Positions 23,895 to 35,329 of a stretch of DNA of 64,000 nt are shown piece by piece (within the stretch, counting starts at the first letter, position 1; each line of letters opens with the position of its first letter). The position numbers and the translations under genes were made by a program. A model generated the notes under the pieces. The model was given only the letters and a program-made list of their open reading frames with translations. It had not been told where the DNA came from and searched no databases. Origin of the DNA: Culex pipiens pallens (Eukaryota; Arthropoda; Insecta; Diptera; Culicidae); assembly GCF_016801865.2 (NCBI RefSeq), contig NC_068939.1:3009882-3073881 (forward strand). The letters are read 5' to 3'.

Positions 23895-24699
23895 TAGTTA
23901 TTCCCATACAAATTTCATTCGCATTGCACCAATCGTGAGCTTAATCAATCGCTCCCAAATTTTGGGAGGTTGTTTGGGACCCGAAAAGAGACCCAAAAAA
24001 TTAGTTGCTGATTTTCCCATATAACTCGATTCCACCCTAATAGCACTTCTGGGCATGGGTACATATTTCATGTCCGAAAATTAGTGAAACTTTTCTTTTG
24101 AAAATGTGTAAATTTACCACCTTTGTAATGCAACTTTTTCTGTCTAAAACGAGATAGTATTACATCATAAAAGAGGAAATATTAAACCTACCAATTTTGC
24201 ACCACTAAATCGATCAGAAAATCCACTCACAAGATAAAAATATTCGATTTTTACATACTCATTTGGATGGTCAGTCCGCAAAATTGTATGGAATCTTGAT
24301 TGGAAAAAAATGATTTAAAATTGCATCTTTTGACATAGGAAATGCATGAACAATGTATAATAATTCAAACAGAAAAATATAAAGAAAAATCGATTCGCAA
24401 AATTTAGAGAATTATCAAAATATTTTGTGTTTAAATTTTTAACACAAAACATCGATTGATGCAAAAAACATTTGTTTAAAAAAACATTTTTCGATGTGTT
24501 TTAGAAAATCAAAAAAGACAATTTTTGAGCTTTGGCATTGCAAGAGCGATGTTTTGTGCAGTGCTGCCATTTGGAATATTTTCTTGCCTTCCTCACTGAG
24601 GTAAGGCTATAATCCTGCTCGAAAAATGAACTTTTGAAAAACAGCTCGTAGACCTATATTCATGTATACCTATCGACTCAGAATCAAAAACTGAACAAA

Positions 24700-24703
<4 letters not shown>

Positions 24704-24765
<62 letters not shown>

Positions 24766-24767
24766 TG
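24704..24767. repeat. (TG)n microsatellite
   Basis: About 64 bp of TG dinucleotides, nearly uninterrupted to 24758, then TATGTGTGTGCG. It lies inside the 24583-25812 element, so its position may be fixed by the element family. Confidence 0.95.
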
Positions 24768-24962
24768 CGTATTCACTTTGGTGCTCAAAATTCTTGCCAA
24801 GTTTTCTCGGCACTGGCTTTTCCGATTTGAGTCAAACATGTTGCATTCAATTTATTTTGGTGCCCCATACTGCACTATTGAATTGTTTGAAGATCCGATA
24901 AGTAGTTCAAAAGTTACGTATAAAAAAGTGTCAGAGTTGCGAATCAGGTGCTGGAATTTTGA

Positions 24963-25740
24963 TGCCGGATCTCACTTATCTTTATGAAAACAATGTCCGG
25001 ATCTATCATTCGACCCATCGTTGGTTAGGTAATCGAAAGACCTTTCCAACGAATCTAAAACATTGAAGATCTGGCAACCCTGTCTCGAGTTGTAACCACT
25101 TAAGTGATACTTATGTACTTTTTTGAAGCCGGATCTCACTTAAATGTATGTAAACTATGTCCGGATCCATCATCCAACTCATCGTTGGTTAAGTAGTCAA
25201 AAGACCTTTCCAATGAGTTCAAAACATTGAAGATCTGGCATCCCTGTCTCGAGATATGATCACTTAAGTGATATTTATGTACTTTCTTGAAGCCGGATCT
25301 CACTTAAATGTATGTAAACTATGTCCGGATCCATCATCCAACTCATCGTTGGTTAGGTAATCAAAAGACCTTTCCAATGAATCCAAAACATTGAAGATCT
25401 GGCAACCCTGTCTCGAGATATGACCACTTAAGTGATATTTATGTACTTTTTCGAAGCCGGATCTCACTTAAATGTATGTAAACTATGTCCGGATCCATCA
25501 TCCGACCCATCGTTAGTTAGGTAATCAAATGACCTTTCCAATGAGTCCAAAAATTGAAGATCTGGCAACCCTGTCTCGAGATATGACCACTTAAGTGATA
25601 TTTATGTACTTTTTTGAAGCCGGATCTCACTTAAATGTATGTAAACTATGTCCGGATCCATCATCCGACCCAGCGTTTGTTAGGTTTGAAGATCTGGCAA
25701 CGCTCACTCTCAAGTTATGACCGTTTAAGCGACATTTGTG
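24963..25740 (+). repeat. Five tandem units of about 164 bp
   Basis: Units begin GCCGGATCTCACTTA at 24963, 25128, 25292, 25456 and 25619, giving spacings of 165, 164, 164 and 163. Each contains ATGTCCGGATC, CGTTGGTTAGGTAA, GAAGATCTGGCAACCCTGTC and CACTTAAGTGATA. Units 2-4 are most alike; the first and last diverge, and the last has an internal deletion, as expected from expansion in the middle of the array. Confidence 0.9.
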
Positions 25741-25812
25741 TTTTTTTTATTGAGAAATAGATGGAATTTGTGTCCAATCATATCACCAAATGTTGGTAAA
25801 AAGTGAGGAAGG

Positions 25813-28800
25813 CGCCAACCACATAGGTGGATTAAGTTAGTTTTTTTTTTAGTTTTGGAAAACATCAATATGATGGTCGAAAATAGTTTACCGTTTTTTT
25901 TTTCAAATGTTAAATTGGGTTTAGAATTTAATGGTACGTCAAAATTTTCGATAAAATTTATCGTTTTCGAGCAATATACACAAAAACTTTAATTTTTGCG
26001 ACAATTTATTGTCAAACCGGTGAAGTTTTTTATGTAAGTGCTTTTGAAACAAATAAGTTTTATTTTTGCTTAAAATCATCTCATAACTTTCGAAGGTCTT
26101 CGTTCTAGCGATGCATATGATATATGATATGTAGATGTGAAATAATTTTCATTTATTGACCGGAAATAACAACTATTCGAAATCTGCAATTACTCAGTGA
26201 CAAGAGACCTTCATCCCGTTGCTGATATTTAGGTCACCATCGATGATCGTCGTAATCAATCAATGGTATGGAACAAACATTTTATTACGCGCAAATCCCG
26301 CTAAATTCAATAAAAATGATGATGTTACAAATCCTTTTGATAGAAGCGGCCCCCATAGCGAGCGATGACGATGTTGATGACGATGCTGGGGGGCATCATT
26401 TCCCTTTGGCCATCAGCCATGGCTGCGCGCGTCAGCTGAGTGCTGGAGGCGTCGACTGTACCCCTCCCAGGAATCTGGCGTGTGGCAGATCAGGGAGCAT
26501 AGCCAGAGTCACGCTTTGGTGTGATGGATGTAGGGGATGCCGGTAGCATTAATTCTTTTTGAGTTAAATTCAAAATTTTGCGGTTAGTACAAATTGTAAA
26601 GTTAATATGTTATCTTAACTGTTTATCATCACCACACCTAAACGATCAACACTCCCCTAAAACAAACTGGTAGGTTGCTGGGTTCACCGGAAGACGCCGG
26701 ATGTCCCCGGGTGGGCGCGTGATGCCATTGCCGAGGCCGGCTCCCCTCGCATAGTATAGCGGGCACGGAGGGAAGCAAAAATAAACTGCAAAGTAAATAA
26801 AACCCATCGCCATCATCAACCAGAGAGAGAGAGAGAGAGAGTGCCAAATGATGACGTAGCTGATCCTTTTGCTTGAACTGCTTTATGTTTGTGTGTGCTC
26901 CTAGGACGAGTAAGCAAAAGTGCCATCACAATCACCACCAACCGGTGGCAAACATCACGTGGTCAGAGGCAGACTGGTGGTTGAGGTGGGGGGTTGGTAT
27001 GATGTAAATACTGTAAGCCTCTGGCACTAATTACGTTTGCAGGCATCAGACAGAGACAGACAGAGAAAGCAAGTGAGGAAGGAGCAATGCCGTGACAGGA
27101 CACGAACACGACGAAGCATATCTCGTTTAATGATGTTAATCTGTTCCCGTCAATACTGAATGGATTTTTCCCGGTTTGATCTATTGCGTTCCAACTCGAT
27201 TGAGAGCAATGAGAATGGATCGTTTGCGATTCAAGAATCTTTGCTGGGAATAACAAGTACTAACATGAAACGATAGAACCAATCTACAATGTTTCTTTAA
27301 CGAATAACACCGAACAGAATGCGTGTATATTCACATCAGGAATATGTGAAAGTTTCTGGAAAGATTCTCATTTTTCTACAACAAACCAAACCAACATTTC
27401 AATGCCTTTGTGCTAATTTCTTGTGCTAACTAGATAGGAAAAACAGCAGGCTTAGTACAAGAGCTCACAGAGGCATCAATTTACTTCTTCATCCGACAAA
27501 TCTTATCTCGAAAAATGTACATCTTTCTACCAAAGATAATTTTCTTACAGTTTCTTTCAAGCGTCTTTGAATAATATGTTTTAAAGTGCTAAATGTAACT
27601 GAATTTTCAAAGCATACCTCCTGACGGATATTGACGATGGTACTTCCACCTAACGTTACCTTAGATGATGATTATGCTGCTGCCGACGATGGAAAGCAAA
27701 TATGCAAACGATTTGCGTATTTTCGCGCTCTCATTGCCGCGGGCAAACATTTGTGCTTTACGGAACATTGAAGCGTTGCACGGTTGCCTAATTATGCGTG
27801 TCAATTTTGGGAATGGGGGCATTCGAATACCAAGAGACGATACCGGTGACGACGGGTCGTGAATGATTAATAGTGCTGAAATTAGTTACGACAGGGAAGG
27901 TCACTGCTGGAAGGGGATGGTCTCTTTGGATGGAACTTCAATTTGATGTTTTAAACACGAAGTTTAAAGTTAAACTACATTTCTGAACCAATTTTGTTGT
28001 AACCACCAGCTCAAATTCAGCTTAACCAGCTTACGAGACAGCATAGAGTGAAACTATTCCGAATCGCATTCCTTTTGCCACAACGGCCAACATCAACTTC
28101 CAGCTATCCATCCATCGCAAAAAAGGAAACAACTCGAGGACAGCATCCTTCCAGCTGAATGTTCCTTTTGTTGCTAGTAAATTCCGGCCCCGGTCTTGAC
28201 AAAACTGATATGGCACGCAAGAATTTCGTTCGTTCTTTGTAGCTTCTAGGCGCAATCAACTGGTTCGGGCTTTTTTCGGCTCGTCCAAGTTGACTTTTTC
28301 GCTCTCTTTGATGGGGCCATGTAAACATGCCAGCTGAATTTGGCTCCCAAAGTCAAACGTTTTTGGCCATTTTCATGAGAAACAACAGAGCCAAGAAAAT
28401 GTCAATGAACACTTGCCTTCAACGTGATTCGAGGGATGTTCATGTTTTTAAAATTTCGATTTAGTGTATTCAATTCAGTTTGTTCTACTCTAACATTGGT
28501 TTAAGAAAACTTGATTTTGAATTTTTAGGTGAACATACTGTCAGTTACCCTTCCATCAATTCTGCTTCTCCTCAGATTCTTCTGCTTTGCATCCAATCTA
28601 GACTAGTTTCGCAAAGTCGCAACGTCCTGTGATTTTTCCTACGTTTTGCTCATTTTTTGAGCTTCTTGAAATTGTCCCATCACGCCACACGACATGACAT
28701 TGCTTCAGTTCAAATGACGGACGCATCCCTGACGAACTGCCATGATGTGTGCTCCGGCCGTTCTTACATCAGTGAGCATTTGTGATTAGGGAGAGTTGCT

Positions 28801-28949
28801 CTGGCGATGTCATTTTGATACCATCATTCCCAGTGACCGATAACAACCAACCGACCACGACGACGACGGCCAATTGTCTGCCGGACTTCGTGATGATGTA
28901 GAGCTACCAGAAAATAATTGAAAAAAAAATCTTGTAAAAAATCGGATCT
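25813..28949. other. Non-coding DNA with balanced composition from 26200
   Basis: No gene recognised. A (GA)n tract of about 20 bp is at 26822-26842. Short frames of 60-97 codons occur on both strands without recognisable domains. CpG-containing islands near 26340-26540, 27660-27880 and 28740-28900 may be regulatory. Confidence 0.35.
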
Positions 28950-29219
28950 GAAAATCTAAAAATCTAAAAATCTAAAAATCTAAAAATCTAAAAATCTAAA
29001 AATCTAAAAATCTAAAAATCTAAAAATCTAAAAATCTAAAAATCAAAAATCTAAAAATCTAAAAATCTTAAAATCTAAAAATCTAAAAATCTAAAAATCA
29101 AAAATCTAAAAATCTAAAAATCTAAAAATCTAAAAATCTAAAAAATCTAAAAATCTAAAAATTTAAAAATCTAAAAATCTAAAAATCTAAAAATCCAAAA
29201 ATCTTAAAATCTAAAAATT
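28950..29219. repeat. 8-bp minisatellite (CTAAAAAT)n
   Basis: About 33 tandem copies of an 8-bp unit over 270 bp, with occasional 7-bp or 9-bp variants and a few substitutions (CTTAAAAT, TTTAAAAAT, CCAAAAAT). There are no spacers, so it is not a CRISPR-type array. Confidence 0.95.
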
Positions 29220-30459
29220 ATCTGGCAGCTCTGTCCAAGAGCAACTAGCATTGGTATCATTGGAGCCGAAAAATCTTCCGACGATTGTACTTCTTGTAGC
29301 AAAAACAACGTCAAGCCATGATTTGGGTGATTAGGTTCGCTTTTTTCTGGTCATCTTCATTTCTTGTCCCCGGGAATGACGAGCAAGTGATTGTTTGACA
29401 TTCGGACAATTGCCGCGAAAGAACGAGGGATGATCTGCTGCTTGTTCCATTGCTGGAATTCTTTTTCCAGATGGATTACATTTTGTGATTTGTGGTGGTC
29501 CAGTTAATTAATTTTCTTGACAAATAAAGCCCGATTTGGTTACATCTTTGTTGCAACGGATTGTTCCATGGAAGAAATAATCAAAAGAAACTTTAATGAT
29601 AAAAATATCAACAGATTCTCATCCACAATTCTGCACATGGTGCTGAACCTCTTACTCCTTCATGTCTACCCACTACAGGGTGAATCCAACATAATAATCA
29701 GATAAAGTTTCCCGAAAGGCGTAATCACACATGTCGCAAATGTGTGTCCACTTTTGTCCCGGGGGTTGACATGTCGGTCGGTTTGCTGCCCATACACACA
29801 CCCCCTGTTTCGTCCTGGGCGTCCTGGGCTGTGTCCAACCGCCAGTTCACAAACACACGCACACAATGAAGCCCAAGAAACAAGCGTAATATGAGGGTAA
29901 ATCTCGTTTTCCGAGGACAAAATTGACATTTATTATTATTATTTTTTTCCTTTTCTTCGAGATTCTTCTTCTTTATTGTGTTCGTTTGTGGGGCGGGGTT
30001 TGGCCTCGGAACCAGGCGGTGGTGACATTGAAGGTCTCCAACGTTCCGGGAGCCCAGAGGAAGACAGTGAGGTGAGCGGAGGCGACGGTTGGTTCATTGT
30101 ACCTCCGACCGGTGGTCCCGAAATAAGGCACGGTACGATGACAGCAGATGCGTGGAACGAATTGAGTACGATGTGACAGCTCCTAGTTCCGTGGCCGCGC
30201 AGTGACTGAGCGATATTATAATTAAATGTGTAATATTGGCGCTGGTAGAATGTTGATTCCGAGTTGAGATAGTGTACGTGACGATTGCGAGATGGTGATG
30301 TCGTTACTACAGTAGAGGGATTCCATGGCAAATAGGGAATCGGTAGTACCCAATCCTATAGAAGTCAAACCGCTCGCGGAAATCGATTCTCCAGACAAGA
30401 CAAACCCCTTATATTTATACATTTATTTATTATTGACTGCTGTACATTTTTGTAGAATA
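29220..30459. other. Non-coding DNA without a recognised gene
   Basis: Balanced composition from 29220 to 30360, with overlapping frames up to 130 codons on both strands between 29940 and 30330. The plus-strand frame (SFVGRGLASEPGGGDIEG...) has a coding-like look but no start context or splice partner that I can defend. Function unknown. Confidence 0.3.
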
Positions 30460-30857
30460 TTTTAACTGTAAAAAAAATCCATGCAAAGTTACAGTAAACA
30501 TGAAATTTTTGAATGATTTTTTTTCTGAATGAAAAATTACCATTTTGGGTTATTGCAGATTCGAAAAGTATATAAAATTTTCGATAATAATACGTTTCTT
30601 TGGAATTTTGAGTAGGCCATCCAATCGAGCGTCCATTATTTATTAATTTCCAAACCATGACCAATTCAGGCTGCAATTTTTTGGAAAATAACAAACATTT
30701 TTTTCCGAACGTTCAAAAATGAAAGGGGTTGTACCACCCCTTCGTCGGGAGAACTAGAACGTGATCAGAGACAAAAATTACCCATTAGGACAAAGTTTCA
30801 CGCAAATTGAAAAGGGGTCGGAGCATCTTTTTCTGATTTCGTGTGAGTTGGTGGAGA
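30460..30857 (+). repeat. R1 repeat, partial copy
   Basis: Contains the GAAAAATTACCATTTTGGG, TCGAAAAGTATATAAAATTT and TCAAAAATGAAAGGGGTTG blocks and ends GTGTGAGTTGGTGGAGAATT, the R1 right end. Same family as 10262-10870 and, inverted, 51890-52640. Confidence 0.7.
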
Positions 30858-31641
30858 ATTGCTCAATTAAGTTTTGTCAAAAGTTTGGATAGATGATTTC
30901 TTAAATTTTGGAGAGTTTGATGTAGTAGCTTGCTGTAGTTTGCTTGTTTTATGCAAATCTGTCAATTATATGAAACATGACTGTTGAAAGATGATCATTG
31001 CCGAAAATTAAATAATATAAATAAAATGTTGAACTTATGGCTTCTTACTTATTTGAATTTAACATTTTATATTTGAAACGGGATAACAAATATAAAATAT
31101 TCAGTAGATTTAAAAAATGAGCTCTAATAAGGCCGTTGCAAACACGTTTAAAAGCCTAGAAATAGACGTTAAGTAATCTGAGACCAATTTCAAATGCATT
31201 TTTCTTCGTTAACTAGGTAGCATATTTAGTACTTTTGACTGGTTTCAACATATGTTGTTGTTTTTAAGTGATATTTATAAGTGGGTAATTCTCCGCCAAC
31301 TCACACAGCAGTTGCCCCGACCTATCCCGAATCCGAAGTCTATTTTTTGAAATATCGTGACGGAGGGGCGAAACGACCCCTTTCATTTTTGAACAAGTGT
31401 TTTTCAATAATCTGCAGCCTGGTGATGGGATAGAAATCTGGTTTCAAAGGGACTTTATGTATTTTGGACGCCCTGTTTGATCGCGTACTCAAAATTCCGA
31501 AAAAACGTATTTTCATCGAAAAAACACTAAAATAGTTTAAAAAAAAACTCTGCCATTTTCTGATACTCAACTGTTTTTTTTTTTTAACATGTAATTTTAA
31601 AGGAAATTTAATGTACTTTTCGAATCTACATTGGCCCAGAA

Positions 31642-33794
31642 GCACGGACGAACGGACTTGACACGGGGTTTCAAAAAGTGACGCAGGTTTTCTTTTACTT
31701 CTTCTTGGCGAAAACCTTTGCAAGTGAGATCGCTTACAGTATGTAAAAAAAGTATTTACACCCCTTGGGCACTATGCACATTTTGTGATGAAACATGTAA
31801 AAAATTTAAAGTTTGACAGGAACCTAGTACTACGTTTTGTTCAGAAACTCATGCCAAACATTTTGCTACAAAAAGCTCATGAAAAGATGATTTCTATAAA
31901 AAGTTATATAACAAATACCATTACGAAAATAAAAAAGGTGCAAAAAAAGTTTGTACATCTTTCGAAAAATTAACATAAATAATGTTATTTGTTGACAAAT
32001 CACCATAAATCCAGTCTCCCAACTCCAAATAGGCATCCTTGACTGATTAAAAAAATAATTTGGATTGAATATAAAGTTTACTAACTACTTAGTATAAAAG
32101 TTTATATAACTCTGGAAATTCTATATAAAACTTATCTAAACTTAATTTTGCAAACTTTTAATTCAACTAAATGTCAATATATTACCATAGAATTGCTAAA
32201 TAAACATTTTGGAGTGGGTATAACACCGTTTTGGGGGTATTTGTATCGATAGAATAGATTTTTCGTTGGAATTTCGTACCAACCCGGAATTACGTCGTCG
32301 GAAAATCCGCCGGCATCTGAACCGGTCCTCAATTCACAAGTCAACCTATGTGGCATCAGAAAGGGCATAAAATTTCCGATCTTTTGATACCCATACATCC
32401 AGGTTTTCTATAAAACACACGTTTTTAAATACCTAAGCAAAAACGTTGTTATGGTTTCGTTTGAGCAACCTGCCAAAAATGTATGGAATTTCGTAATTTT
32501 TGTTCTCGTGGATCAAACTTACTTTTTGCCCAGGTATTTAAAAACGTAGGTTTTAAAGAAAACCTAGATGTATGGGTATCAAAAGATCGGAAATTTTATG
32601 CCCTTTCCGATTCCACATAGGTTGACTTGTGAATCGTGGACCAATTCGGATGCCGGCGGATTTTCCGGCGACGTAATTCCGGGTTGGTACGAAATTCCAA
32701 CGAAAAATCTATTCTATCGATACAAATACCCCCAAAACGGTGTTATACCCACTCCAAAATGTTTATTTAGCAATTCTATGGTAATATATTGACATTTAGT
32801 TGAATTAAAAGCTTGCAAAATTAAGTTTAGATAAGTTTTATATAGAATTTCCAGAGTTATATAAACTTTTATACTAAGTAGTTAGTAAACTTTATATTCA
32901 ATCCAAATTATTTTTTTAATCAGTCAAGGATGCCTATTTGGAGTTGGGAGACTGGATTTATGGTGATTTGTCAACAAATAACATTATTTATGTTAATTTT
33001 TCTAAAGGTGTACAAACTTTTTTTGCACCTTTTTTATTTTCGTAATAGTATTTGTTATATAACTTTTTATAGATATCATCTTTTCATGAGCTTTTTGTAG
33101 CAAAATGTGTGGCATGAGTTTCTGAACAAAACGTAGTACTAGGTTCCTGTCAAACTTTAAATTTTTTACATGTTTCATCACAAAATGTGCATAGTGCCCA
33201 AGGGGTGTAAATACTTTTTTTACATACTGTATGTCAAAATCTTCGCGCCACGTGGTCTTAAACGTAAACAAAGCAAGCTGATGATTCAAACTCATGAGCA
33301 CTTTTTGAAATGGTCGTATGATTTTATTATAAAAATACCATTTCTATCAATTTTTCGGCAATTTTAGTAACCATGATAAATTACATAGAATCATAAAGAC
33401 AAACTCAATGCCAAAAAACAGTTTCTACCCACAAAAAAATATTTCCGAATGTTACATCATTTATGATGTAACACTTTTGCACGTCATTAAACATATAAAT
33501 TTAAATGCAATTTGATGTAAATTTGCAACAAATTATACGTAAAAACATGATTTTACGTGTGATTCAACCGTTTACGTCGTATCTCACGTTAACATCAACT
33601 GAGTTTACATGTAATTCATTGTTTACATGTCGAGTAAATTCACATATATTTTTCTGTGTAGTACAATACAAATAATAAATGTTTTAATGAATTATTGCAT
33701 AAGACATTCTCAGAAATCATGCCTAATCGCGCAATGCAACTTCGACACCTTGAGTGTAGATGGCGCAAGTGATAGTTTGCTTCAGAAATTAGAA
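31642..33794. mobile_element. Element X inserted in R1 and itself interrupted
   Basis: The outer parts, 31642-31736 (starting CACGGACGAACGGACTTGAC) and 33230-33794, belong to a family with a second copy in reverse orientation at about 37750-38105. Shared blocks include CTGAAGCAAACTATCGCCTG there against its inverse here, and the GGTCGTATGA and AATCATAAAGACAAACT blocks. The interior is displaced by the palindrome at 31737-33229. Confidence 0.6.
31737..33229. mobile_element. 1.49-kb palindromic Tc1-like element with about 700-bp inverted arms
   Basis: The left arm (31737-32442) and right arm (32523-33229) are near-identical reverse complements separated by about 80 bp, and the element midpoint (32483) falls in that spacer. 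Ends read CAGTATGTAAAAAAAGTATT and its complement, flanked on both sides by TA (31735-31736, 33230-33231). CAGT termini, a TA target and the AAAGTATTTACACC motif are typical of Tc1/mariner. No transposase is encoded. Matching 74-codon frames in each arm are mirror images forced by the palindrome. Arm divergence is only a few percent by eye. Confidence 0.85.
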
Positions 33795-33917
33795 GAAAAT
33801 TTAGAACAAAAATGTTTCATTTAGAAAATTTAGAACTAAACTTAATTTTAAAATTTCGTGTTTTTTTCTAACTTTGCAGGGTTATTTTTTAGAGCGTAAC
33901 AATGTTCTACAAAGTTG

Positions 33918-34200
33918 TAGAGCAGACTCTTTTTTCGCATGTTCAAAAATGAAAGGGGGTGCCCCTCCGTCACGAGATATCAAAAATGGACCTTGGATTC
34001 GTGATCAGAGACAAAAGCTACCCCTTAGGACAAAGTTTGACGCAAATCGAAGAGGGGTCGGGGCAATTTATTTAGTTAGCATGTTTTGACTCGTTTCAAA
34101 ATATTTTGTTTTTTTTAGTGTTTGTTTTTTTTTTGCGAAAAAAAGAGGGGGGTTCTGAGATTAAAAAAAAGTGTCCTCGTGGTTTATGAATGATTCGTAA
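33918..34200 (+). repeat. R1 right-end fragment joined to a G-tract-MITE end
   Basis: CGCATGTTCAAAAATGAAAG through GACAAAGTTTGACGCAAATC and GAGGGGTCGGGGCAA is R1 in plus orientation, abutting the minus-orientation R1 that ends at 33917. It is followed by AAAAGTGTCCTCGTGGTTTATGAAT (34163-34187), the end motif of the G-tract MITE. The orientation switch marks an inversion or independent insertion junction. Confidence 0.55.
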
Positions 34201-34440
34201 AGAGAACGCCGGATAAAATTATTTTTTATGAAGTTGAGAAAAGTTCTTCAAAAGTTATGCTAATGAATCCTTTCAAAAGTTATGAGCACTTAAGTGTTAT
34301 TTATACACTTTTCAGAGGTCGGATTTCAGATTTTTCGATGAAAATGTTGTCCGGGTCCATCATGCGACCCGTCGTCAGGTGGATAATTGAACGACCTTTC
34401 AAATGAGACTTAGAGACTGATTACAATATACACTATTTTT
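34200..34440. repeat. Divergent relic of the 164-bp tandem unit
   Basis: Contains AGCACTTAAGTGTTATTTAT, GTCGGATTTCAGATTTTTCG, TTGTCCGGGTCCATCATGCG and ACGACCTTTCAAATGAG, aligning to one and a half units of the array at 24963-25740. Confidence 0.55.
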
Positions 34441-35329
34441 GCAGGTATGTTAATGTAGCGATCCTTTTGCCCTGTTGGATGCCAAGTTTGGATTCACTCA
34501 TTCGAATACAGTTTCATTCGAATTAGCGAATCCAAGAAAACCCGTCATTTTCTATATTTTACGAAATTTATTTGAAAGATTTTTCTGATGGTTCTAAATG
34601 CCAATCCTATCAAAAGAAATATGTTATGAAGCTTAAGTAATTAAATATTTTTAGAGGGAATTATGCTGATTTGTGTTTAGTGAGCTATTTTGTGATAAGT
34701 TTGTTGTAAAACAGATAGGACGTGTAATAAGATACCAGCGACAAATGATTTTTTTCAAAGATTTTTTAATAGATTAAGATGAAAACAAATATTTTTAATA
34801 CATTTTTATGTATTGAAATTTGGCTCAGGAACACGAATCAAATAAATTTACACCTGAAAAAATAACTAAAAGAAACAGTATCTTAACCAAAGCTTCCTCA
34901 GTTTCGGATGCCCCTTACAAGCTCTAGGTTTTTGATATTGTTAATGCAGCTATTTTTCACTAAAATGCCAAAAATACCTTCAGATTTAACAAATTGGGAT
35001 GCTTCACCCTTAACATTGCTGCACTTTTTAAGCACTTTCAGATGCATTTCAAATTTTGAAATTTAACTGAATTTTGTTACAGTCTTTTTTGATAGAAGAT
35101 TTTTTTTACCTTTAAACTTTGTGTCTCGATCTTTTTTCACGAAATATCAATTCTATTTCAAATATGCTAATTTTACGAACTCGTTTCAAAATAAGTTGCA
35201 CTTCAAAGTCTAAATCAATTCAAAATCGTACAAGACAAGTCAATATCCTCTTACAAGCATACGAAATGCATCAAGTGCAAACACGAGAAAAGCTTTAAAT
35301 CTTCCACTCACGCTTTTCCAAAGTTCTTC

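Larger units (their letters stand above)
24583..25812. mobile_element. Repeat element carrying a TG microsatellite and 164-bp tandem units
   Basis: Bounded by inverted GCCTTCCTCACT (about 24586-24597) and AGTGAGGAAGGC (25802-25813). It contains a (TG)n tract, a unique segment, then five tandem units. A divergent single-unit relic lies at 34200-34440. Composite non-autonomous DNA elements with internal tandem repeats fit this layout; the superfamily is not determined. Confidence 0.6.
31284..33917 (-). repeat. R1 repeat copy (minus) split by a 2.15-kb insertion
   Basis: 31284-31641 begins AATTCTCCGCCAACTCACAC and follows R1 in reverse as far as CATTGGCCCAGAAG. The copy resumes at about 33795 with GAACAAAAATGTTTCATTT and TTTTTCTAACTTTGCAGGG and continues to 33917. 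The uninterrupted R1 copy at 51.9-52.4 kb runs directly across this junction, so 31642-33794 is an insertion. Confidence 0.7.

Noticed and set aside
24707..24987. Open frames encoding alternating Cys-Val residues
   Set aside because: Produced by translating the TG microsatellite; no coding evidence outside the repeat.
28950..29219. CRISPR-like repeat array
   Set aside because: Units are contiguous 8-mers with no spacers, in eukaryotic DNA.
32174..32792. Two similar 74-codon frames, one on each strand, resembling a duplicated gene
   Set aside because: They are mirror images in the two arms of the palindromic element; similarity is explained by the inverted repeat, with no start context or family.
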